A DNA stretch of 64,000 nucleotides from Fibrobacter succinogenes (GCA_902800345.1 CADCDO010000001.1:1-64000), one strand, 5' to 3'; counted from the first letter of the stretch, positions 38,478 through 48,218 are shown. The notes: generated by a model not told the origin, from the sequence alone. Made by a program: numbers and translations.

Positions 38478-40781
38478 TTACTTTGTGACGGAGATGCGGA
38501 GGGTGTGCCCGCCGTTGACGGACTTCACAAAGTAGATTCCGCTCTGCTTCACCAATGAGTTCACCTTTGCACGCACATCGAAGCTGTTCGACGCATCGAC
38601 GCGACCGACAAACGCACCGTTCAAACTATAGACAGCGTAAGTCCTAGATGCGTCCATGCCGTAACGCATTCCGCTAATTTTTGTCGTCTTGCATTCGCCT
38701 TTGCAGAACTCCAGCCAGTCGATGTTCACGTTGTTGCCGACAATTTCCATTTTGAGAACATGCTCGCCCTTTTCGATTTCCTTTGTCTTGACAGAAACTT
38801 CACTGTAAGTGGACCAGTCGTTTTCCCCGTTCTGTTTGGCAATAACATCATCGGCAACGGCCTTACCGTCAATGTATAGCTTGACGCCTGCATTTTCGGA
38901 TGGTGTCGCCATGTTCACTTTCACTTCATAAGTTCCCGTTTCGGCAACATTTACGGTATAGCGCAGCCATTCGCCTTCACCCGTATAACCGATAGCGTAA
39001 CCTTTGGACTTGTCGGCAGAATCGAGCTGCACGATATCGACGGATTCTTCGCGGTAGGCGCCTCCCTGGTTATCGCCATCCTTGTCGTAGTAGGCGCGGT
39101 TCGGCTTGCCCACGTCATAGTTTTCAGCTTCGACCTTGCCCGGAATTTTTGCCGCGACATCGTTATACGGAGTCGGAGGAGTCGTGTCCTGGGTCGAACT
39201 CAGATAAATTTCGTCCTTGTAGTCGGTACCGATTTTGAACCAGTCGAAGTCTGCATAGCCGCCAGCCGTTTTGGTCGCATAGTTGAAAAGACCAAAGCGG
39301 TAACCTGTAAACATGTGCAACGAATAGCTAAGTCCCACGTTGTCGCCAATTTTTTTCCATTCCGTTCCATCGGTGCTGTAGTAGAAGCTGGCCGTCCCGC
39401 GGTCAATCGGCAAATCGAAATCGACGCGCAAATAAACTTTAGAATCCGAGATCGCGGCACTCGCCTTCTGGCCGTCACCCTTCTCGTTGCCGCTGTACAT
39501 CACGACCTTGTAGTTTCCGCCATCTTTCGCGAGGGCGACAAAGCCCTTGTCATCTTGCAGCGCCACAATACCGGCGATATCGCCATCCTTCATGCCCGAG
39601 CCATCAACCAGCGTTCTGCCGGAACACTTGGGGCCAAACGTACGCTGCGTGAGCGTATTCTTCGCATTCTGCACACGGCTATCCGTACGACTCGTCGTAA
39701 TGCGGTAATGTCCCGGATTCGCCGTCAAGCTCCAGTTCTTGTCGTCGGGATTATGGTTGAATTGCCATTCCAGAGCCAACTGGTCCGAATCAAAGTCGTC
39801 ACTCGTCACCATGCCGTAGCCCGGCTCCTGGGTCACAGGCAAGTCGAGCGTCGCAGGGGCCTTCTTGTTGCCGCCCACAGGTTCCGGCCATCCGTCTTTC
39901 CAGACCATCGGAACGAGATGGGACATACGGCCTACCGGGCCAGAATCGCGGAACAGGAGGGCGTACCACTGGCCATCCGGCGTATCGAAAATGCCACCCT
40001 GGGCAACACCGTTGTCCTGCAAAAAGATCCGTCCGGTAAAGCCATCCAAAAGGTTCTTGGAACGATAGACGATTTCGGTACGGCAGGAGCCCGCCGGCCA
40101 GGAAATCGTGAACAGGTAATATTCGCCATTGACTTTTTCCATGTGCGAGCCTTCCTGCTGCACATAGTAATTGCTGGAACCGGTCACACGGTTCACGCTC
40201 ACGCCACCAACTTTGCCGCTCTTGCCGCCTGCCTTCACGCCGCTCGCATCGTCATTGAGCTGCACGTAACTGATCTGGTCGCCACTGCCGTAGAACACCC
40301 AAGCCGTGCCGTCATCGTCAAAAAAGAGCGAGGGATCGTGATAGAACGGGAGCTGCACTTCGGTCCACGGGCCGTTTTCGACATCGACCGTCTTGTAAAG
40401 GTGCGTCTTGTTCGTCGTGTAAGACGGCGTCAAAACGTAAAAGAAACCCTTGTGGTAGCGGATGCTCGAAGCCCACGAACCCTTGCCATAGGCATCCTGA
40501 CCGCCATTCAAGTTCATGTTGTTATTTTCGGTGAGTCTCTGGTAAGCATACCCCACCGTACGCCATTGCGCAAGATCCGTACTCTTGAAAACGGGGACGC
40601 CCGGAGCAAAATGCATGGTCGTCGTGACCATATAATACGCATCTTCAACGCGGACAATGGACGGGTCCGGGCTATCGACATACATAATCGGGTTATTGAC
40701 CGTCACCGCAAAACAATTCACGACGGCAGCCACCAAAACCGTAAACGTGGCAGATTTTGCCATTTTACTAAACAATCCCAT
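38478..40781 (-). CDS. GH43 beta-xylosidase/arabinofuranosidase with GH43-C2-like domain, CBM6, FPm-1
   Basis: A 767-residue secreted enzyme. The GH43 propeller has D39 (DSPDPSI), D149 (YHDPSLF) and E210 (QQEGSHM). A concanavalin-like domain (about 335-520) follows, as in GH43 xylosidases of the GH43_12 type, with SGMKDGDIAGIVALQDD typical of such domains. A CBM6 (about 545-694, KIPGKVEAENYD) and FPm-1 complete it. The start at 40781 has AAGGAG upstream; a GTG two codons earlier is less likely. The domain order differs from the two GH43 paralogues at 50920 and 58101, so the specificity probably differs. Confidence 0.92.
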   Translation of the reverse strand: MGLFSKMAKSATFTVLVAAVVNCFAVTVNNPIMYVDSPDPSIVRVEDAYYMVTTTMHFAPGVPVFKSTDLAQWRTVGYAYQRLTENNNMNLNGGQDAYGKGSWASSIRYHKGFFYVLTPSYTTNKTHLYKTVDVENGPWTEVQLPFYHDPSLFFDDDGTAWVFYGSGDQISYVQLNDDASGVKAGGKSGKVGGVSVNRVTGSSNYYVQQEGSHMEKVNGEYYLFTISWPAGSCRTEIVYRSKNLLDGFTGRIFLQDNGVAQGGIFDTPDGQWYALLFRDSGPVGRMSHLVPMVWKDGWPEPVGGNKKAPATLDLPVTQEPGYGMVTSDDFDSDQLALEWQFNHNPDDKNWSLTANPGHYRITTSRTDSRVQNAKNTLTQRTFGPKCSGRTLVDGSGMKDGDIAGIVALQDDKGFVALAKDGGNYKVVMYSGNEKGDGQKASAAISDSKVYLRVDFDLPIDRGTASFYYSTDGTEWKKIGDNVGLSYSLHMFTGYRFGLFNYATKTAGGYADFDWFKIGTDYKDEIYLSSTQDTTPPTPYNDVAAKIPGKVEAENYDVGKPNRAYYDKDGDNQGGAYREESVDIVQLDSADKSKGYAIGYTGEGEWLRYTVNVAETGTYEVKVNMATPSENAGVKLYIDGKAVADDVIAKQNGENDWSTYSEVSVKTKEIEKGEHVLKMEIVGNNVNIDWLEFCKGECKTTKISGMRYGMDASRTYAVYSLNGAFVGRVDASNSFDVRAKVNSLVKQSGIYFVKSVNGGHTLRISVTK

Positions 40782-40825
40782 AGACACTCCTTTTCCAACC
40801 TGACGTGGATAAGTTCTATACCCCT

Positions 40826-40890
40826 AATCTATCCCATTTATGTGGTTTTTATCCTCGAAAACACATGGCTTTCATGGATTTTTTATCAAC
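40826..40890 (-). promoter_or_regulatory. Regulon promoter of GH43 (38478)
   Basis: Palindrome ATGGATT-TTT-TATCAAC (40874-40890; 13 of 14), 42-bp gap, then TAGATT (40826-40831) on the minus strand. The rightward esterase gene starts 185 bp on the other side and shows no matching -10 box at this spacing. Confidence 0.78.
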
Positions 40891-41074
40891 AGGTAAGTTA
40901 TCGTTTACAAAGTGTGATGAATAATTCTCAACGCTTTATTTTTTTTCTCAACACCATTTCGCAACACCCAAGGCATACCCATCTATATTTTGTTTAGGTC
41001 TGGCGCAAAATGGGGTTTGGTTGGACCGGGCGAACAAACGTGTTTGGAATGTTTAACTACAAAAAGGAGTAGAT

Positions 41075-42586
41075 ATGACCATGTCTAGATTCATGGCATT
41101 CACAGGAACCGTAGCCTTACTGAGCTCTTTGTCGTTTGGGTGGAGCATCAGCGGCACTGTTACCTCAGAAGGCTCAGGCCGAGCACTTTCCGGTGTCAAG
41201 ATTACATCTTTCAACTATGCGGGATTCGAAACCACGTCTGCTGAAGACGGTTCATTCACCCTCGCCGACGGGTCCGAAGCTTTGCACAGCTCGCCTATGG
41301 CAAAGGCATCCATCGGATTTAACCACAACGTCATCAGCATTTCTGGTGTCAAGGCCCAGACAATTACCGTTTCCGTCATGGACGCTCTCGGCAAAGTCGC
41401 CTTCTCCAAAACGCAGCATAACGTCATGGGTTCCATGATCGTTGACTTGAACAAGAGCACCGCCAAGGGCGCCAAGTTCCTCCGCATCAACGCTGACGGC
41501 AACCGCGGCACCTACCAGCTCGGCAAGACCGTGACGCTCATGAAAGAAGGCGATCCGCTGCCGTTCTTGCAGTTCTCTTTGGAAGGTTACAAGAACGCCA
41601 CCTACCAGGCTCAGGCCGAAGTCGAAACTGGCGTCCAGATCAAGATGACAAGAGGCTCTAACGATCACCCTACTTCCAGCGAAACGGTTAAGCCCGAAAG
41701 CTCCGCAGCTTCTACGCCGGAATCCTCTTCCGCCACTGCAGAATCCTCTTCTGCCAAGGTCGAACAGATCATCGTCGACTGCGCTGGCAAGACAGCAAAG
41801 GTCGGAGATAAGCAAAACATGTCCGTGACCGTCGATGGCAAGAAGCGCACCTTCATCATGCACATTCCGAGTGCCTACAAGGGCGACAAGCCCGTACCGC
41901 TCGTTATTGACTACCACCCGATTGGCGGTTCTGGCAATGGCGAATTTGGAAGTTCTCCATATAAAGCCAAGACTGACCCCGAAGGCGTAATCACGCTTTA
42001 CCCGGACGGCACCAGCAAACCGGGTGGAATGGGTAACGGCTGGAACGTCGGTCCTTGCTGCTCCAACGACGACGACGTCAAGTTCTCTTACGCAATGATT
42101 GATAAGCTCAAAGAAATCGCCTGTATCGACCCGCAGCGTATCTACGCAACCGGTTTCTCGATGGGTGGCGGTATGAGTAACCACGTGGCTTGCATGATGT
42201 CCGATGTCTTTGCAGCAGTTGCTCCGGCAGCTATGGACTTGAACAAGACCAACAGCGCCGCTTGCAAGATGTCACGTCCTATCTCTGTCATCAACTTCCG
42301 CGGTACGAATGACCCGGTCTGCCGTTACCAGGGTGGCGACAGCGGATTCAACGACGGTTTGAACTTCCTCGGCGCCGAAGGCACCTTCAGGTTCTGGGCC
42401 GAAAAGAACGGTTGCGAAGGCTCTCCGTCCAAGAATTCCGATGGCTGTCAGGAATACTCCAACTGCAAGGATGGCACGAAGGTTGTGCTCTGCACCAAGC
42501 AGGGCGGTGGTCACGACTACGGTGACGCTAGCATTGGCTGGCCGTTCCTCAAGCAGTTCACGCTTCCGGCAAGCTTCGTGAAGTAA
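41075..42586 (+). CDS. Secreted esterase, tandem paralogue 1
   Basis: A 503-residue secreted protein. After the signal peptide comes a carboxypeptidase-regulatory-like beta domain (ISGTVTSEG...LSGVKI), then a module (about 90-175) with VSVMDALGKVAFSKTQ that resembles the sorting/FPm-1 pattern but sits in the N-terminal half. A Ser-rich linker (ESSSATAESSSA) joins it to a C-terminal alpha/beta-hydrolase of the CE1/PHB-depolymerase type. The nucleophile is in ATGFSMGGGM, the acid probably in FRGTNDPV, and the base in KQGGGHDYG. Acetyl xylan or feruloyl esterase is the likely role. AAGGAG precedes the ATG. It is the first of three tandem copies and has no regulon palindrome of its own. Confidence 0.87.
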   Translation: MTMSRFMAFTGTVALLSSLSFGWSISGTVTSEGSGRALSGVKITSFNYAGFETTSAEDGSFTLADGSEALHSSPMAKASIGFNHNVISISGVKAQTITVSVMDALGKVAFSKTQHNVMGSMIVDLNKSTAKGAKFLRINADGNRGTYQLGKTVTLMKEGDPLPFLQFSLEGYKNATYQAQAEVETGVQIKMTRGSNDHPTSSETVKPESSAASTPESSSATAESSSAKVEQIIVDCAGKTAKVGDKQNMSVTVDGKKRTFIMHIPSAYKGDKPVPLVIDYHPIGGSGNGEFGSSPYKAKTDPEGVITLYPDGTSKPGGMGNGWNVGPCCSNDDDVKFSYAMIDKLKEIACIDPQRIYATGFSMGGGMSNHVACMMSDVFAAVAPAAMDLNKTNSAACKMSRPISVINFRGTNDPVCRYQGGDSGFNDGLNFLGAEGTFRFWAEKNGCEGSPSKNSDGCQEYSNCKDGTKVVLCTKQGGGHDYGDASIGWPFLKQFTLPASFVK

Positions 42587-42614
42587 GTTTGATTTCATAA
42601 TTCATCCTTTAAAA

Positions 42615-42645
42615 ATCACCCCGACTCAGTCGGGGTGATTTCTTG
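42615..42645 (+). terminator. Terminator of esterase 1
   Basis: Stem ATCACCCCGA/TCGGGGTGAT (42615-42639) followed by TTCTTGTT. Confidence 0.85.
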
Positions 42646-42768
42646 TTAAACGCATTTTCACGGTTTCAAATCCATTTCAAAAAAAGATTTTTTTCATATT
42701 TAAAAACGGCACACCTTTTCAGCAACTAGCTAATAATCTATTTTTTCCGCGCAAAAAAAGGAATCGTT

Positions 42769-44262
42769 ATGACCATGTCTAAATTCAGGGCATTTGCAGG
42801 AACAATCGCAATGCTTAGCACATTGTCTTTCGCCTGGAGCGTGAGCGGAGTCGTTCAATCAAAAGCAGGCCAGCCGCTCGCTGGCGTAAAAATCACTTCT
42901 TTCAACTACGGCGGCGTCGAATCAGTCTCTGGTGATGACGGCAAGTTCAGCATCACCGATGGGGAATTGGGCATCCATGGCGTGCGCACGATAAAAAACT
43001 CCACCATCCACTTCAACCACAACGTCATCAGCATTTCCGGCGTCCACGCACAGACCATTACCGTTTCCGTAATGGACGCTATCGGAAAGGTCGCCTTTTC
43101 GAGAACGCAACATCGTGTTGACGGGACCATGATCATCGACCTGAACAAGACCTCGGCTAAAGGCGCCAAGTACCTCCGCATCAATGGAGACGGGAACCGC
43201 AACACCTACAAGCTCGGCAAGACCGTAACGCTCATGAAAGATGGCGATCCTCTTCCAGCCTTGCAATTTTCAAAGGAAGGCTACCAAAACACCACTTACC
43301 AGGCAAAAATAGAAATCGAAGAGAACGTGGTCATCCAAATGGAAGAATCAAATATTCCAGAATCTTCTAGCGCCAATGTCGATCCGCAAAGTTCTGAATC
43401 AAAGCCGGAATCCAGCAGTGCGGAAGTTGAATCCTCCAGCAGCGCAGTCGTCCAGGAAATCGCCGATTGCTCCGGCAAGACGGCAAAACCCGGCAAGCAG
43501 AACATGAGCGTGACCGTCGATGGCAAGAAGCGCACCTTCATCATGTACATTCCGAGCGCCTACAAGGGCGACAAGCCAGTTCCGCTGTTTGTGGACTACC
43601 ACCCCGTCATGGGAAATGGCGAAGACCAGTTCAAAGGCACCACGTACAAGTCCCTTACAGAACAAGAAGGCGTAATCTCGTTGTACCCCGATGGCACCAA
43701 GTCTGCGGACTCCCGCAAGATGGGTCCGGGTTGGAACGTGGGTCCGTGCTGCTCCGACGATGACGACGTCAAGTTCTCTCGCGAAATGATCAAGGCCGTC
43801 GAAGACATCGCCTGCATCGACAAACAGCGCGTATACGCCGCCGGATTCTCGATGGGTGGCGGCATGAGCAACCACGTAGCCTGCTTCATGTCAGACATCT
43901 ATGCCGCAGTTGCCCCCGCAGCCATGGACCTGAACACCACCAACAGCGCCAAGTGCAATCCGGATCGCCCGATTTCCATCATCATGTTCCGTGGCACGGC
44001 CGACAACGTCTGCAAATACCAGGGCGGCGACAGCGGCCACAACGACGGTCTGAACTTCCTCGGCGCCGAAAGAAACTTCAAGTTCTGGGCCGAAAAGAAC
44101 GGATGCACGGGCAGCCCGAGCAAGAACAAAGACAATTGCGAAGAATACTCCAACTGCAAGGACGGCACGAAGGTCGTGCTCTGCACCAAGCAGGGCGGTG
44201 GTCACGAACAGGGCAATGGCAATATCGGCTGGCCGTTCCTCAAGCAGTTCACCCTGCCGTAA
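42769..44262 (+). CDS. Secreted esterase, tandem paralogue 2
   Basis: A 497-residue close paralogue of the 41075 protein with the same layout: signal peptide, regulatory-like domain (VSGVVQSKAG), N-terminal sorting-like module (VSVMDAIGKVAFSRTQ), Ser-Glu-Pro linker and CE1-type esterase domain (AAGFSMGGGM, FRGTADNV, KQGGGHEQG). It has its own promoter-like TATTTT about 30 bp upstream of the ATG, and its own terminator. It appears to be a separate transcription unit. The esterase domains of copies 1 and 2 are nearly identical over long stretches, suggesting recent duplication or gene conversion. Confidence 0.87.
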   Translation: MTMSKFRAFAGTIAMLSTLSFAWSVSGVVQSKAGQPLAGVKITSFNYGGVESVSGDDGKFSITDGELGIHGVRTIKNSTIHFNHNVISISGVHAQTITVSVMDAIGKVAFSRTQHRVDGTMIIDLNKTSAKGAKYLRINGDGNRNTYKLGKTVTLMKDGDPLPALQFSKEGYQNTTYQAKIEIEENVVIQMEESNIPESSSANVDPQSSESKPESSSAEVESSSSAVVQEIADCSGKTAKPGKQNMSVTVDGKKRTFIMYIPSAYKGDKPVPLFVDYHPVMGNGEDQFKGTTYKSLTEQEGVISLYPDGTKSADSRKMGPGWNVGPCCSDDDDVKFSREMIKAVEDIACIDKQRVYAAGFSMGGGMSNHVACFMSDIYAAVAPAAMDLNTTNSAKCNPDRPISIIMFRGTADNVCKYQGGDSGHNDGLNFLGAERNFKFWAEKNGCTGSPSKNKDNCEEYSNCKDGTKVVLCTKQGGGHEQGNGNIGWPFLKQFTLP

Positions 44263-44293
44263 TGAAATCATCTTTATAATCCACCCTTTAGAA

Positions 44294-44327
44294 AATCGCC
44301 CCGGTCTAACGGGACGATTTCTTTTTT
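44294..44327 (+). terminator. Terminator of esterase 2
   Basis: Stem AATCGCCCCG/CGGGACGATT with one mismatch, followed by TCTTTTTT. Confidence 0.8.
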
Positions 44328-44538
44328 CACAAAAACATTTTTTTGGGAAGCCTCACGTCAAAAATTACAGACAACATCATAAATCGTGCAAAAACAGTTT
44401 GATTTTTAGCCTTTATTACGTAATTTTTAGATTTCACAACATCTTTTTCTCTTTAAAAAATATAATTTTATCTAATAAAAACATTATCAATCTATATTTA
44501 AGACAGGCACAGCCTTGAAACACAAAAAAGGAGTCGCT

Positions 44539-46059
44539 ATGACCATGTCTAAGTTCATGGCTTTTGCAGGATCGATTGCAGCACTTAGCTCTCTGTCCTT
44601 CGCTTGGAGTATCAGCGGTGGCGTTTTCTCCAACTTGGGAGAACCGCTTCCCGGCGTAAAAATCGTATCAACCAACTATCCAGGCATTGACGCAACCACG
44701 ACCGATAGTGGGGCATTCAGCATTACAGGAACCGACGCCCTGCGCAGCGTGCTTGCAGCAAAGGCTTCCGTTAAGTTCAGCCACAATGTCATCAGCATTT
44801 CCGGCTTCAACGCACAGACGATTACCGTTTCCGTCATGGACGCTCTCGGAAAGGTCGCCTATTCCAAGACCATCCACAACATGCATGGTTCCGCAAGCTT
44901 TGACCTGAACAAGAGTTCCGCCAGAGGCGCAAAGTTCCTCCGCATCAACGCAGACGGGAATCACAACACTTACAAACTCGGCGAAAAGGTGACGCTCCTC
45001 AAGGAGGGCGACCCGATGCCGATTCTCAACTTCTCGAAGGAAGGCTTCAAGAGCCTGAATTACACCATGCAGTCCGAAGTAGAAGTTGACGTCTATATCA
45101 GAATGCAACCGGGCGAAAGCGTCCCGACTTCATCGAGCGCAATAACCGACCCGACATCGTCAAGCGCAGTGATTGTCCCGGCATCAAGCGCGACTGAACC
45201 GGCTAGTTCCTCGGCTGTCGTACCGGCTTCCAGCGAAACAGTTTCTTCTAGCAGCAAGGCCGATGTCATCGACTGCTCCACCAAGACGCTCAAGAGCAAC
45301 ACGTCCATTTCTGTTGGCGGACGCAAGGTCATCATAGATTTCCCGAACGGTTACAAGGGCGACACGCCAACACCGATGCTCATCAACTACCACCAAATCA
45401 TGGGTAGTGCGGACAGCTGGAGAAACGAATCCAAGACCGCCAAGGCCGCTCTTGCCGACGGTGCAATCGTAGTCTTCCCGGACGGAGCCCAAAGCCCGGA
45501 TATGGGACAAGCGTGGAACATCGGACCATGCTGTACAGACGCTGACGACATCCAGTTCACCCGTGACATTATCAAGGAACTCACCGCACAGGCCTGCGTC
45601 GATCCGAAACGCGTCTATGTGGCCGGATGGTCTATGGGTGGTGGCATGGCCAACTACGCAGGATGCCTCCTCGCCGACGTTGTCGCTGCGGGCGCCTCTT
45701 CCGCATTCGACCTCACAAAAGAAGTTCTGGATGCTGGCCAGTGCAACCCGGCACGTCCGTACCCGATTCTCAACTTCCGCAGTACAAACGACGGCGTCGT
45801 GAACTACAACGGCGGATTCTCTCAGATTGTCAGCGGCAAGCCGCTCACGTTCCTTGGAGCAAAAGAAACCTTCAAGAAGTGGGCCGAACTGGACGGCTGC
45901 ACGGGCGAACCCAAGCAGAACACGCCGAGTGCAGGTTGCGAAACTTACGACAGCTGCCAAGGCGGCGTTAAGGTTGTCCTTTGTTCACAAAACATCGACC
46001 ACAATGAAGGTGATGCACAAATTGGCTGGGAGTTCGTAAAGCAGTTCAGTCTCCCGTAA
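44539..46059 (+). CDS. Secreted esterase, tandem paralogue 3
   Basis: A 506-residue paralogue, the most divergent of the three. Signal peptide, regulatory-like domain, N-terminal sorting-like module (VSVMDALGKVAYSKTI), a longer Ser/Pro/Thr linker with repeats of PASS/TSSSA, and the esterase domain (VAGWSMGGGM, FRSTNDGV, SQNIDHNEG). The base His is in DHNEG rather than GGGHE. The start at 44539 was chosen because AGGAG lies 6 bp upstream; an earlier in-frame codon has no site. TATATT about 45 bp upstream (44493-44498) may be its -10 box. Confidence 0.85.
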   Translation: MTMSKFMAFAGSIAALSSLSFAWSISGGVFSNLGEPLPGVKIVSTNYPGIDATTTDSGAFSITGTDALRSVLAAKASVKFSHNVISISGFNAQTITVSVMDALGKVAYSKTIHNMHGSASFDLNKSSARGAKFLRINADGNHNTYKLGEKVTLLKEGDPMPILNFSKEGFKSLNYTMQSEVEVDVYIRMQPGESVPTSSSAITDPTSSSAVIVPASSATEPASSSAVVPASSETVSSSSKADVIDCSTKTLKSNTSISVGGRKVIIDFPNGYKGDTPTPMLINYHQIMGSADSWRNESKTAKAALADGAIVVFPDGAQSPDMGQAWNIGPCCTDADDIQFTRDIIKELTAQACVDPKRVYVAGWSMGGGMANYAGCLLADVVAAGASSAFDLTKEVLDAGQCNPARPYPILNFRSTNDGVVNYNGGFSQIVSGKPLTFLGAKETFKKWAELDGCTGEPKQNTPSAGCETYDSCQGGVKVVLCSQNIDHNEGDAQIGWEFVKQFSLP

Positions 46060-46088
46060 CATTCGAACTTTCATAACCTTTTTAAAGA

Positions 46089-46118
46089 ATCACTTCGGAC
46101 AACCGAAGTGATTTTTCT
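46089..46118 (+). terminator. Terminator of esterase 3
   Basis: Perfect 10-bp stem ATCACTTCGG/CCGAAGTGAT with an ACAA loop, followed by TTTTCT. Confidence 0.9.
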
Positions 46119-46297
46119 ATTTCGGGAAGTCTTTTTATTTTTCTCGGTGCAATTAATTATTTTATTTACAGCACAAACGACTACGTACCAGCGACGCACC
46201 ATTTTACCAATTAGTACATAAAGTGACCAGAAAAGGGTCTATCAATTCAATTTATTCAAAAGCATTTTCACGCAAGCATAGGACTGCACTGTACAAA

Positions 46298-46323
46298 AAG
46301 AGAGCCTCGGTTTACACCGAGGC
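46298..46323 (-). terminator. Terminator of the CE6 operon
   Basis: Perfect 7-bp stem GCCTCGG/CCGAGGC (46304-46323), followed on the minus strand by CTCTCTTTTTG. It lies about 65 bp past the small peptide frame and 140 bp past the CE6 stop. Confidence 0.75.
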
Positions 46324-46388
46324 CCTGCAGGAGTCACACGAATTTTAGTTTGCCTGTTCCTAGTTAGGAGTTACTGCGGCGAAGCCGC

Positions 46389-46472
46389 CTACCCATAAAC
46401 CAAGCCAAGCGTGACAGCCACCACAAAGAAGAAAGCAATTTGCTTTACAACGGCCATTTCCTTGTTATTCAT
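46389..46472 (-). CDS. Candidate 27-residue single-pass membrane peptide
   Basis: A short frame that begins inside the last codons of the CE6 gene; its ATG overlaps the CE6 end (ATGAATAA). AGAAGG lies 9 bp upstream. The peptide has a polar start (MNNKEMAVVKQ) and one hydrophobic segment (IAFFFVVAVTLGLVYG). The CE6 terminator follows it, so both would be on one mRNA with coupled translation. I know of no family. It could be a chance frame. Confidence 0.35.
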   Translation of the reverse strand: MNNKEMAVVKQIAFFFVVAVTLGLVYG

Positions 46473-48117
46473 AAACAACTACCTTCTTGGTGTAGAACTT
46501 TGCACCATCCTTGCGGATAAAGAACACTCCCCGAGCCTGCTGACGAATTTCCGCATTTTCCTTCACGTAGTTCATCGCTTCGGGCATGCCCTTCGCATCA
46601 AACGTTCCCAGTTTATGGCCCTGCATGTCATACACGCTAAAGCTGCTTTCGGCTTCGGTCATGTCATAACGAACATTCGCGATGGCATCGGGTTCCTTTA
46701 CGGTCTTGAATTCGATGTAGTCGATATCAATCCAGTCGTTCGTGATTTCGAGCTTCAGTTCGTGTTCGCCTTTCTTCAAGGCAGCCTTGCCGCCGCTTAC
46801 GACGGAATACGAATCTTTACCCTTCCCTTCGTTCTTTATTTCGTCGCCGATACGCACGCTGTCCATGTAGAGCACAAAGCTACCGGTGCCGTTTTCGCCG
46901 GCCACGTTGGCAGAAATTTCGTAATCGCCATCGGCTTCCACCTTCACCGTATATTTGAGCCATTCCGTCTTCTGGCAGTGACCAACAGCAATACCCATGT
47001 TCGGCTGATAGACATCCACGTCATCCTTGCGGAACTTGTTACCTTCGTTACCCTCGCTCAAGTCCATATAAGCCTTGCCGGCACCGCCCTTGTTGTAGTT
47101 TTCGGCTTCAATCGTGCCAGGAATGCTTGCAGGAGCATCGCCATAGGGGCCATATTCTTCAGGAGGCGTGTCAGGAACAATCGATTTGGTAGGATCCACC
47201 AAGTTCACCGCCGGGGCGTTCGGGTCAATCGTCTTGTCGATAAGTTTGAGCATTTCGGAGCAGTAGCGCTTGCCCAGTTCAATCACGCCGGCACGGCCAA
47301 AGTGGTAGGGATCCCTGCCGTTACCCTGCAAGCCCTTGGAAGACGCCAAACCGAACTTCTTGAACTTGCTTTTAAGCTGGGCAATGCCACCATTCTTGCT
47401 GCCGCAGCAGTTGTTGCCTTCCTGGAGCAATTCGCCCGCCACGAAAGCCACTTCGTTTTCGTCCAGTTCAAGAGCCGTTATAAAGTCCTTGTAGGTTTTA
47501 TAAACAGCATTCTGCCATTCCGTGCCAGAGCCGTCAGTTTCGCCCTGGTGGAAAATAAAGCCCTTGATGACGCCCACTTCCTTGGCCTTCTTGCCCAAAT
47601 CTACAATCCTCTGGTAGGGGTTGGAATCGTAGTCCCTGGCCCAGTTCTTGATGTAGCTTTCCGCAGAATTGAAGTAAGCCTTGTACTGATCCTTGTCGAA
47701 AGCCTTGATGGCTACGGCACCGATTGCCACAGGGATAATGCCCACGGTGACACCCGGCAACGAATCGACCATCGCGCGGCCAAAGTAGTCCGCCGGGGAG
47801 AGATTCTCGGTAGGATGGAACATCGGGGGAATCGCCGGATACCATTCGCCCGTCTTGATGGACTGGGTGGTCTTGCCGCTACGCTGGTTCGCATTTGCGT
47901 TATGCGAAGCCAACATGATAAAGTTTTTGGGGTCCGTAGCCTGGTCCTCAGCAGGCACGATATCGCCGTTGCCAGCCATGTTGCTTTGACCATAGGCGAT
48001 GTAAATGTGGAAATTTGGATTGGGGGCAGCAAGAGTGTCCGTGACCGCGAACATCGAAAAGCCAGCCGCAACACCTGCAACAGCCATCACCTTTTTCAAA
48101 TTTTCACCCATTTTCAT
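46465..48117 (-). CDS. CE6 acetyl xylan esterase with CBM6 and FPm-1
   Basis: A 550-residue secreted SGNH-type esterase of family CE6. Nucleophile S45 lies in YGQSNMAGN. Conserved family segments are FHQGETDGSG and DPYHFGRAGV, which supplies the Asp and His. A CBM6 (about 331-472, SIPGTIEAENYN) and FPm-1 follow. The architecture matches the multimodular CE6 enzymes described from F. succinogenes (Axe6 type); which of them this is I cannot tell. It removes acetyl groups from xylan. The start at 48117 has AAGGAA upstream and a signal peptide after; an upstream ATG lacks a site. Confidence 0.92.
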   Translation of the reverse strand: MKMGENLKKVMAVAGVAAGFSMFAVTDTLAAPNPNFHIYIAYGQSNMAGNGDIVPAEDQATDPKNFIMLASHNANANQRSGKTTQSIKTGEWYPAIPPMFHPTENLSPADYFGRAMVDSLPGVTVGIIPVAIGAVAIKAFDKDQYKAYFNSAESYIKNWARDYDSNPYQRIVDLGKKAKEVGVIKGFIFHQGETDGSGTEWQNAVYKTYKDFITALELDENEVAFVAGELLQEGNNCCGSKNGGIAQLKSKFKKFGLASSKGLQGNGRDPYHFGRAGVIELGKRYCSEMLKLIDKTIDPNAPAVNLVDPTKSIVPDTPPEEYGPYGDAPASIPGTIEAENYNKGGAGKAYMDLSEGNEGNKFRKDDVDVYQPNMGIAVGHCQKTEWLKYTVKVEADGDYEISANVAGENGTGSFVLYMDSVRIGDEIKNEGKGKDSYSVVSGGKAALKKGEHELKLEITNDWIDIDYIEFKTVKEPDAIANVRYDMTEAESSFSVYDMQGHKLGTFDAKGMPEAMNYVKENAEIRQQARGVFFIRKDGAKFYTKKVVVYE

Positions 48118-48152
48118 AGAAAATTCCTTAATCCATTTGTTCACCTATTAGA

Positions 48153-48218
48153 AAACTACCTTCAAAAAGACAAAAAAGCTCCAAAAAAGAATCCATATAT
48201 TATGGATGTTTTGTCAAT
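48153..48218 (-). promoter_or_regulatory. Regulon promoter of CE6
   Basis: Palindrome ATGGATG-TTT-TGTCAAT (48202-48218; 13 of 14), gap of 43 bp, then TAGTTT (48153-48158) on the minus strand. Confidence 0.78.

Noticed and set aside
38478..40781. Operon of CE1 and the GH43 gene behind it
   Set aside because: Each gene has its own -10 box at the regulon spacing and a hairpin stands between them.
40874..41075. Control of the rightward esterase gene by the palindrome at 40874
   Set aside because: On the plus strand no TAnnTT box stands 41-43 bp from it; the likely esterase -10 box at about 40984 is 93 bp away.
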